DNA of 64,000 nt from CAVXJN01 sp963762165 (GTDB lineage Bacteria; Pseudomonadota; Gammaproteobacteria; JASBUN01), in the NCBI GenBank assembly GCA_963762165.1, contig CAVXJN010000004.1, positions 62,001 through 126,000 on the forward strand. The letters are read 5' to 3'. Under the pieces are notes generated by a model. The model was not told the DNA's origin. It saw only the letters and a list, made by a program, of their open reading frames with translations, and made no database searches. A program made the translations under genes and the position numbers. This document shows, piece by piece, positions 57,691 through 64,000 of this stretch. Each line of letters starts with the position of its first letter. Position 1 is the first letter of the stretch.

Positions 57691-58995
57691 ATGATAGGCC
57701 CGAGATCGCTACCAGCGTGGCTCGACCATATTGAACGCGTCCATCCGCGTTCCGTGGCCATGGGAACCGAACGTATAGAATCCGTGCGGCGTGCATTGCG
57801 CCTGCGGGCGTTGTGCCCGGTCATCACGGTGGGCGGCACCAACGGCAAAGGTTCGGTCTGCGCGTTACTGGAAGCGATCCTGGCTGCCGCCGGCTACAAA
57901 GTAGGGGTTTACAGTTCGCCACCGCTATTGCGCGCCAACGAGCGAATCAGAATCGAGGGTGCCGACGTCACGGACAGCGAGTTCTGCGCGGCGCTTGCGG
58001 AAGTCGAAGTAGGTAGAGGAAAAGTCGAACTCACCTATTTCGAGTACATCACCCTGGCGGCTATGATCGCTTTCAACCAGCGATGCGTCGACGTTGCCGT
58101 GCTGGAGGTGGGCATGGGTGGACGTACGGACGCAGTCAATATTTTCGACCCCGACGTGTCGATCATCAGCTCTATTGATCTCGACCACATGGAGTTCCTG
58201 GGCTCCACCCGAGAGCAGGTGGCGGTTGAAAAGAGCGGAATCTTTCGCGCCGGGCGACCGGCAATCTGCGGCGACCCGTCACCACCGGACACATTGCAGC
58301 AACGGGCGGCGGACATCGGCGCAAATCTGCAACTGCTGCACCGGGATTTCGACTTCAGCCGAGAGGAAAGCAGCTGGAATTTCCGGTCCGAAAGCGTGAA
58401 CTGGGAAGGACTTCCGGAACCGAGCCTGCGTGGCGCGTTTCAATTTGCCAATGCCAGTAGCGCTCTGGCTGCGTTGCTGCAACTACGGCACCTGCTGCCG
58501 GTATCGCGGGCCGCCGTCGAGCAGGGCCTGCGGCGCGCCTATATACCCGGACGCTTCGAAGTTGTAGGCCAAGATCCGAAAATCATACTCGACGTCGCCC
58601 ATAATCCTCACGGAGCACGCGCTTTGGCGCAGAATCTGCGGACCAGTCACTGCGATGGATTGACGGTAGCAGTGTTCGGCATGAAGGTGAACAAGGACAT
58701 CGCAGGTGTTATCCGGGCCATGAAAGGCGAAGTTTCAGGTTGGATGATTTGTGGTTTGGAAGGCCCGCGAGGGGCGAGCGCGCAGCGCATCGAGGAAGAA
58801 CTGAACCGCGAACGAATAACGTATAATGTGTTCAGCTATCCAACGCCTGCGCAAGCATACGACGACGCGCGACGTGCAGCAGGCACGAATGGTCGGGTGG
58901 TGGTGTTTGGATCGTTTCTGACGGTCGCGGAAGTGGTAAGGGTGCGCGGCGTTGCGTCCGATTACCGGTACGACGCGGTCATCAGACGGGGTTGA
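57691..58995 (+). CDS. folC: Folylpolyglutamate/dihydrofolate synthase
   Basis: 434 aa. P-loop ITVGGTNGKGSVCALLEAIL, folate loop YSSPPLLRANERIRIEG, AVLEVGMGGRTDAVN, SSIDLDHMEFLGSTRE and ILDVAHNPHGARAL are diagnostic. It adds glutamates to folates and retains C1 cofactors in the cell. FolC often sits next to accD or dedD; a place between folD and the cyclo-ligase gene is more like folate-linked C1 clusters. Confidence 0.93.
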   Translation: MIGPRSLPAWLDHIERVHPRSVAMGTERIESVRRALRLRALCPVITVGGTNGKGSVCALLEAILAAAGYKVGVYSSPPLLRANERIRIEGADVTDSEFCAALAEVEVGRGKVELTYFEYITLAAMIAFNQRCVDVAVLEVGMGGRTDAVNIFDPDVSIISSIDLDHMEFLGSTREQVAVEKSGIFRAGRPAICGDPSPPDTLQQRAADIGANLQLLHRDFDFSREESSWNFRSESVNWEGLPEPSLRGAFQFANASSALAALLQLRHLLPVSRAAVEQGLRRAYIPGRFEVVGQDPKIILDVAHNPHGARALAQNLRTSHCDGLTVAVFGMKVNKDIAGVIRAMKGEVSGWMICGLEGPRGASAQRIEEELNRERITYNVFSYPTPAQAYDDARRAAGTNGRVVVFGSFLTVAEVVRVRGVASDYRYDAVIRRG

Positions 58996-59012
58996 GCGGC
59001 GAAGGAGGCGCG

Positions 59013-59687
59013 ATGGGCGAGAGCGAGTCAGTCGAAGCATGGAAGCGCACCACGCGGCAGGCTGCGATCGAACAGCGTGCGCAAATGGATCCGGAACGTA
59101 AGCGATCACTGGACGCGGCGCTCAACCAACGCCTCGAAGCGGTACTGCTGGAATCGTTTACCGGAGGCGTGATCGGATTCTGCTGGCCCTACAAAGGCGA
59201 ATTCGATCTTCGCTTCCTGATCCGTAAGCTGCGCGAGCGCGGGGCGGCAGCCGCGTTGCCGGTAGTGGTGAAGAAGGGCAGGCCGATGATTTTTCGCAAA
59301 TGGTGGCCGGGTGTCCCGATGGTGCCGGGTGCGTTCGCGATTCCGGTCCCGGAAGACACCCCACAATGTGAGCCCGATGCGTTGTTCGCGCCGATCAATG
59401 CGTTCGACGGTGCGGGTTTCCGCCTGGGATATGGGGGCGGTTTTTTCGACCGGACGCTGGCATCCATTGCACCGCAACCCATCGCCATCGGTATCGCCTA
59501 CGAAGAACAGCGATTGGATACGATTCACCCCAACCAGTACGACATCCCAATGGATTTCATATTCACCGAAGCGAGTATCTACCAGCGCGTCGGCGAACGA
59601 ATCGAAGCGGTGGCGCCGGAGGAATGTTCCGCCGCGTTTGCCGAATTGAAGGGTCAACGGGGGCTGCCGCGGCAGCACTTGCCGTAG
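59013..59687 (+). CDS. 5-formyltetrahydrofolate cyclo-ligase
   Basis: 224 aa from the ATG at 59013 with an AAGGAGG site; it overlaps the folC end only if the alternative start at 58992 is used. The family motifs are visible: GFCWPYKGEFDLR, a Lys/Arg-rich substrate region (KKGRPMIFRKW), and the ATP/folate site NAFDGAGFRLGYGGGFFDR. It recycles 5-formyl-THF to methenyl-THF, an ancillary step when C1 flux through folate is high. Confidence 0.88.
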   Translation: MGESESVEAWKRTTRQAAIEQRAQMDPERKRSLDAALNQRLEAVLLESFTGGVIGFCWPYKGEFDLRFLIRKLRERGAAAALPVVVKKGRPMIFRKWWPGVPMVPGAFAIPVPEDTPQCEPDALFAPINAFDGAGFRLGYGGGFFDRTLASIAPQPIAIGIAYEEQRLDTIHPNQYDIPMDFIFTEASIYQRVGERIEAVAPEECSAAFAELKGQRGLPRQHLP

Positions 59688-59767
59688 GCTCTATAGCAGT
59701 CGTCGAATTCCGCGTTTGTTTGGGTGCCGGCCCCGTGACGGGTTGCGTCGCGCGCCCCGGTCGCAAC

Positions 59768-59815
59768 GCAACCACAAGCCCGTTCCGCCCCGCAACCACA
59801 AGCCCGTTCCGCCCC
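59768..59815. repeat. 24-bp tandem duplication
   Basis: Two exact head-to-tail copies of a 24-bp unit that begins GCAACCACAAGCCCG and ends TTCCGCCCC. They lie in the gap between the convergent cyclo-ligase and fdsA genes. Only two units, so not a CRISPR. Confidence 0.9.
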
Positions 59816-59816
59816 G

Positions 59817-59844
59817 CGGCGCCGGGCGGTCTTCTCCGGCGCCG
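59817..59844. terminator. GC-rich hairpin between convergent genes
   Basis: 9-bp stem CGGCGCCGG / CCGGCGCCG with a 10-nt loop just beyond the fdsA stop. No T run, so termination is only suggested by its position between two converging genes. Confidence 0.4.
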
Positions 59845-59854
59845 GGCGTGCGTC

Positions 59855-62602
59855 TTAGGCGGCGGCGGACACCTGCACGGCGCAGAACTTGAACTCGGGT
59901 ATTTTGCCGAATGGATCCAGAGCTTCGTTGGTGAGTAGGTTTGCCGCCGCTTCTTTGTAGCAGAACGGCAGGAAGATCTGTCCCGGCTGCAGTGCCGTAT
60001 CCGCCCTTGCCAGTGCGGTGATGGTTCCGCGCCGGGACGTGACCACGATCGCGTCGCCCGGCTGCACGCCCAATGCGGCGAGGTCACCGGGGTTTACGTT
60101 GGCAACCGGTTCCGGTTCGATGGCGTCGAGAATCGAGGCCCGCCGGGTCATGGAGCCCGTGTGCCAATGCTCGAGCTGGCGGCCGGTGATCAAGATCCAG
60201 GGGTATTCCTGATCGGGCAGCTCATTGGCGTTGGTGAACGCGGCGGGCGTTAGCTTGGCCCTGCCGGTGGAAGTCGGGAACACATCGGTAAACAGCACCG
60301 CCTCGCCCGGCTCGTCTTCAAGCTTGCACGGATAGGTCACGGAATGCTCGCGTTCCAGGCGTTCCCAGGTGATGCCCATCAGGGTGCTCATGGCCTTGCG
60401 CATTTCCGCGAATACATCCGCCGGGCCTTTGTAGTTCCAATCCAGGCCCATGCGCCGGGCGATCTCCTGGATGATTTCCAAATCGTGACGCGCCTCGCCC
60501 GGCAACTCCAATGCTTGGCGACCCAGCTGCACGCGGCGGTCGGTGTTGGTGAAGGTACCGGTCTTTTCCGGAAATCCGGACGCCGGCAAGACGACATCGG
60601 CGAAGCAAGCGGTTTCGGTGAGGAACAGGTCCTGCACTACCAGGTGATCGAGTTTGGCCAACGCTTCGCGGGCGTGATGCAGGTTGGGATCGGACATGGC
60701 CGGGTTTTCGCCCATGATGTACATGCCGTTGATGTTGCCGTCGATGATCCCGTGCATGATCTCCACCACCGTCAGTCCCGGTTCCGGATCGAGGGTGGTG
60801 TCCCACAACTGTTCGAAGCGCGCCCGCACAGCGGGATCGGCGACGGATTGGTAGTCCGGAAATACCATCGGAATGAGACCCACGTCGGAGGCGCCCTGGA
60901 CGTTGTTCTGACCGCGCAGCGGATGAATCCCGCAGCCCGGGCGGCCCACCTGGCCGCTGATCAAGGCAAGAGAAATCAGCGCACGCGCGTTGTCGGTGCC
61001 GTGGACGTGCTGCGAAATGCCCATGCCCCAGAAGATGATCGAACCCTTGGAGCTGGCATAGATGCGGGCGACTTCGCGAATGGTCTCCGCATCGATGCCG
61101 CAGATTGCCTGCATCTTCTCCGGCGTGTATTCGGCCAGATGCGCTTTGAGCTCGTCGTAGCCCGAGGTACGGTCGCGCACGAACGCTTCGTCCACGAGTC
61201 CGGCTTCGATCACCGCGTTCATGAGCGCGTTCAGCAGCGCGACGTCGGTGTCCGGTTTGAACTGCAGGTAATGATCGGCGAAGCGCGCGATGCCCGAGCG
61301 GCGCGGGTCCATGACAATCAGTGTCTTGCCGGCACGGGCGGCATTTTTCATGAAGGTGGCCGCAACCGGGTGGTTCTCGGTCGGGTTGGCGCCGATCACC
61401 ACGATCACCTCGGCCTCGGCGACGTCCGAAACCTGATTGGACACGGCGCCGGAACCGATCATCTCCAGCATCGCCGCCACTGACGAGGCGTGGCACAAGC
61501 GGGTGCAGTGATCGACGTTGTTGCTGCCGAAACCGGTGCGCACCAACTTCTGGAACAAATAAGCTTCCTCGTTCGAGCCTTTCGCCGAACCAAAGCCCGC
61601 CAGGGCCTTTTTGCCCTGTTCGTCACGGATCTTGCGCAGACCGGAAGCGGCAAACTCCAGGGCCTCCTCCCAGCTCGCTTCCCGGAACATAGCCAGGGGA
61701 TTACCCGGGTCGATGTTCTCGACATCGGTGCGTTTGGGTGCGTCAGCGCGCCGGATCAAAGGTTTGGTGAGACGATCCGGGTGGCTGACGTAATCGAAGC
61801 CATACCGGCCCTTGACGCACAGGCGACTGTTGTTGGCTGGACCGCCGCGACCTTCCACGTACAGGATCTTGTTGTCTTTGATGTTGTAGGTCAGCAAGCA
61901 ACCGACCCCGCAATAGGGGCATACCGAGTCGACCGACTTGTCAGGCACGATCATGCCAGCGCCCTGGGACGGCATCAGTGCGCCGGTGGGACACGCCTGC
62001 ACGCACTCACCACAGGCGACGCACGAGCTTTCGCCCATCGGATCGTCGAAATCGAACACGATCTTGGAGTCGTGCCCGCGATAAGCGTAACCGATGACAT
62101 CGTTGGCCTGTTCTTCGCGGCAGGCGCGCACGCAACGACCGCATTGAATGCAGGCGTCCAGATTGACTGCAATCGCAGGGTGGGAAAGGTCGGAGGGCGG
62201 TTCTTGCCGCGATTCAAAACGGGGTTTGCCCAAGTCGACGAACTGCGACCAGCGGTCCAGTTCGTTGTCGCGGGTGTAATCGGTTTCCGGCATGTCGGAT
62301 TGCAGCAATTCCAGTACCACGCGCTGTGCCGTGCGAGCGCGTTCGGTCCCGGTGCGTACTTTCATGCCTTCCTGAACGGCGCGGAAGCAGGACGGCTGCA
62401 AGACCCGCTCGCCTTCGATTTCCACCATACATGCACGACAGTTGCCATCGGCGCGCATGCCCGCCTTGTAGCAAAGATGCGGAATGTCGATACCGGCGCG
62501 CTTGGCCGCTTCCAGGATCGACTCGCCCGGATAAGCATCCATGTGTTTGCCGTCGAGCTCGAAGCCGACGGTGATCGAGAGGTGCTCGGGATTAGCTGCC
62601 AT
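59855..62602 (-). CDS. fdsA: NAD-dependent formate dehydrogenase, molybdopterin alpha subunit
   Basis: 915 aa. An N-terminal plant-type [2Fe-2S] domain (Cys44, 55, 58, 72) is followed by two [4Fe-4S] sites (Cys151/154/157/161 and Cys194/197/200/204). A molybdopterin-proximal [4Fe-4S] site (Cys228/231/235/262) comes next. The Mo ligand is Cys370 in TRLCHASS, not selenocysteine. The rest is the bis-MGD domain (GQNNVQGASDVG; GENPAMSDPN; C-terminal GRQLEHWHTGSMTRR). It oxidises formate to CO2 and overlaps fdsB by 11 bp. It is the terminal step for C1 units produced by the neighbouring genes. Confidence 0.93.
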   Translation of the reverse strand: MAANPEHLSITVGFELDGKHMDAYPGESILEAAKRAGIDIPHLCYKAGMRADGNCRACMVEIEGERVLQPSCFRAVQEGMKVRTGTERARTAQRVVLELLQSDMPETDYTRDNELDRWSQFVDLGKPRFESRQEPPSDLSHPAIAVNLDACIQCGRCVRACREEQANDVIGYAYRGHDSKIVFDFDDPMGESSCVACGECVQACPTGALMPSQGAGMIVPDKSVDSVCPYCGVGCLLTYNIKDNKILYVEGRGGPANNSRLCVKGRYGFDYVSHPDRLTKPLIRRADAPKRTDVENIDPGNPLAMFREASWEEALEFAASGLRKIRDEQGKKALAGFGSAKGSNEEAYLFQKLVRTGFGSNNVDHCTRLCHASSVAAMLEMIGSGAVSNQVSDVAEAEVIVVIGANPTENHPVAATFMKNAARAGKTLIVMDPRRSGIARFADHYLQFKPDTDVALLNALMNAVIEAGLVDEAFVRDRTSGYDELKAHLAEYTPEKMQAICGIDAETIREVARIYASSKGSIIFWGMGISQHVHGTDNARALISLALISGQVGRPGCGIHPLRGQNNVQGASDVGLIPMVFPDYQSVADPAVRARFEQLWDTTLDPEPGLTVVEIMHGIIDGNINGMYIMGENPAMSDPNLHHAREALAKLDHLVVQDLFLTETACFADVVLPASGFPEKTGTFTNTDRRVQLGRQALELPGEARHDLEIIQEIARRMGLDWNYKGPADVFAEMRKAMSTLMGITWERLEREHSVTYPCKLEDEPGEAVLFTDVFPTSTGRAKLTPAAFTNANELPDQEYPWILITGRQLEHWHTGSMTRRASILDAIEPEPVANVNPGDLAALGVQPGDAIVVTSRRGTITALARADTALQPGQIFLPFCYKEAAANLLTNEALDPFGKIPEFKFCAVQVSAAA

Positions 62603-64000
62603 TTTTGACCTCTTGCGGAAAATATTTCATGACGCAAAGCAACGGATTCGGTGCCGCCTGGCCGAGGCCGCAGATGGACGCGTCGATCATGACCGTCGCC
62701 AATTCGTTGAGCAGCGGTTGGTCCCAGGTGCGCTGCTGCATCAGCGCTGCCGCTTTGCCGGTACCGACTCGGCAGGGCGTGCACTTGCCGCAGGATTCAT
62801 GTTCGAAGAAGTGCATGGCGTTCAAGGCGGCGTCCCTGGCGCTGTCCTGATCGGACAGTACGATGATCGCAGCGGAGCCGATGAAGCAGCCGTGGGGTTG
62901 GAGAGTGTCGAAATCGAGCGGCACATCGCCGAGAGATGCTGGCAGGATGCCGCCGGAAGCGCCGCCGGGGAAATAGCCGTAGAACTCATGTCCGGGCAGC
63001 ATGCCGCCGCAGTATTCATCGATCAGCTCGCGCATGGTGATGCCGGCCGGTGCGATGTGTACGCCGGGCTTGCATACGCGGCCGCTGACAGAGAACGAGC
63101 GCAGGCCGACGCGATCGTGGCGGCCGTGAGAGGCAAACCAATCGGCACCTTTCTCGACGATGTCGCGCACCCAGTGCAGGGTTTCCATATTGTGTTCGAG
63201 GGTGGGGCGGCCGAACAGGCCCACTTGTGCGACGAACGGCGGGCGCAGGCGCGGCATCCCGCGCCTGCCCTCGATGGATTCGATCATCGCCGATTCCTCG
63301 CCGCAAATATAAGCGCCCGCGCCGCGGCGCAGTTCAATGGGCGGCAAATTCACCGGCGGATCCGCCTTCAGCGCCGCTATTTCGCGTTCCAGCATTTTGC
63401 GGCAGCCGGCGTATTCATCGCGTAGATAGACGTAAATTTCGTCGATGCCGACGACGTGGGCGGCGATCAGCATGCCTTCGATGAAACGGTGCGGATCGCG
63501 CTCGAGAAAATAGCGGTCTTTGAAGGTACCAGGCTCGCCTTCGTCGATATTGATGGCAGCGAGGCGCGGTGCCGGTTGGTCGCGGACGATGCGCCATTTG
63601 CGACCGGCGGGGAAACCGGCGCCGCCGAGTCCGCGGAGCTGCGAATTCTCCAAGGTTTTGATGATGTCTTCGGACTTCACCCGGCCGGCGACGCAGTCCT
63701 GGAGCAGTTTGTAGCCGCCATCGGCTTTGTACGCGGCGTAGTCGACATAGTCTGCTGGCAACTGGGCTTCGGTTTCGTTGTTGGCGACTGCGGCAGTGAC
63801 AGCGTCCGGCTGCGCGTTGCCGATCGCGTTGGTGCCGACCACCGCCACCGGCGCCATATCACACCGCCCCACGCACGGTACACGTTGTACCCGCACGCCG
63901 GTGCCCAGCGTCTGCTCGAGCCTGGAGATCAGCTCCTCGGCGCCTGCCATGGCGCAGCTGACTGACTCGCAGACGCGCACCGTGACCGCAGGCGGCGCAT
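62592..64000 (-). CDS. fdsB: NAD-dependent formate dehydrogenase, flavoprotein beta subunit (5' end outside window)
   Basis: At least 469 codons. The frame is open to the right edge, so the true start lies outside. The N-terminal thioredoxin-like [2Fe-2S] domain (VCESVSC, then CVGRC) is followed by the NuoF-like part: FMN/NAD site LRGLGGAGFPAGRKW, NIDEGEPGTFKDRYF, GAGAYICGEESAMIES. The C-terminal [4Fe-4S] site is ESCGKCTPCRVGTG. It passes electrons from formate oxidation to NAD. Upstream genes such as fdsG would be beyond the window. Confidence 0.92.
   Translation of the reverse strand, partial: APPAVTVRVCESVSCAMAGAEELISRLEQTLGTGVRVQRVPCVGRCDMAPVAVVGTNAIGNAQPDAVTAAVANNETEAQLPADYVDYAAYKADGGYKLLQDCVAGRVKSEDIIKTLENSQLRGLGGAGFPAGRKWRIVRDQPAPRLAAINIDEGEPGTFKDRYFLERDPHRFIEGMLIAAHVVGIDEIYVYLRDEYAGCRKMLEREIAALKADPPVNLPPIELRRGAGAYICGEESAMIESIEGRRGMPRLRPPFVAQVGLFGRPTLEHNMETLHWVRDIVEKGADWFASHGRHDRVGLRSFSVSGRVCKPGVHIAPAGITMRELIDEYCGGMLPGHEFYGYFPGGASGGILPASLGDVPLDFDTLQPHGCFIGSAAIIVLSDQDSARDAALNAMHFFEHESCGKCTPCRVGTGKAAALMQQRTWDQPLLNELATVMIDASICGLGQAAPNPLLCVMKYFPQEVKNGS

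Noticed and set aside
59768..59815. Possible CRISPR or satellite array
   Set aside because: Only two abutting copies without spacers; no cas genes in the window.
60344..61483. Long open frames antisense to fdsA on the plus strand (also 61490-62608)
   Set aside because: Shadow frames of a clearly identified formate dehydrogenase; no independent ribosome sites or domains.
59855..62602. Selenocysteine codon in formate dehydrogenase
   Set aside because: The Mo-ligand position is an ordinary Cys codon (TRLCHASS) and the frame has no internal TGA.

Overview
The window looks like chromosomal DNA of a free-living gammaproteobacterium. The block ribF-ileS-lspA-fkpB-ispH followed by a type IV minor-pilin operon is the arrangement known from Pseudomonas and relatives. 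Other gammaproteobacterial markers are rplU-rpmA-obgE-proB with divergent ispB, an Rsd/AlgQ homologue, a PhoPQ-like pair and HDOD/GGDEF-EAL signalling proteins. Base composition is moderately GC-rich. Assignments rest on reading motifs by eye, not on database searches.

Layout. 0-9.5 kb: end of a chemoreceptor, an HDOD-GAF-histidine kinase fusion, a REC-PAS-GGDEF-EAL protein, a CbiM-like membrane protein, tatD, a lipoprotein and a phosphoesterase. 9.9-11.7 kb: four consecutive small genes, on both strands, each readable only across frameshifts. 11.9-23.3 kb: small conserved proteins, rsd, a PepSY/two-component operon, mazG, an HDOD-GAF protein, an ammonium transporter behind a sigma-54/NtrC-type promoter, and a hybrid kinase facing a NarL-type regulator. 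23.5-36.1 kb: tRNA-Pro and housekeeping genes (ispB, rplU, rpmA, obgE, proB, rpsT, murJ, ribF, ileS, lspA, fkpB, ispH). 36.1-43.7 kb: minor-pilin operon fimT-pilV-pilW-pilX-(small exported protein)-pilY1-pilE. 43.9-46.7 kb: thiO, an Irr-like Fur regulator, tRNA-Thr, a (TCG)14 tract and a chemoreceptor remnant.

46.5-64 kb is the main item: a one-carbon module. A palindrome and a sigma-54-like promoter precede a two-subunit Rieske oxygenase, a plant-type ferredoxin reductase and two tandem Rieske ferredoxins. A NitT/TauT-type ABC importer follows, with one binding protein, two permeases and two ATPases. Then come folD, folC, 5-formyl-THF cyclo-ligase and, convergently, NAD-linked formate dehydrogenase (fdsA, fdsB). 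The component set matches methanesulfonate monooxygenase (Msm). My reading is uptake of a C1 sulfonate, oxidation to formaldehyde plus sulfite, then C1 oxidation through tetrahydrofolate and formate to CO2. The substrate is an inference.

The unusual parts are these. A cyclic-nucleotide-binding-like domain is fused both to the second Rieske ferredoxin and to the first ABC permease, and both copies have Trp where the ligand-contacting Glu normally sits. The two ATPases carry complementary defects that predict one asymmetric heterodimer. The oxygenase has an H-x3-H mononuclear iron motif. Two intra-operon hairpins share the same stem core and follow the oxygenase alpha gene and the binding-protein gene.
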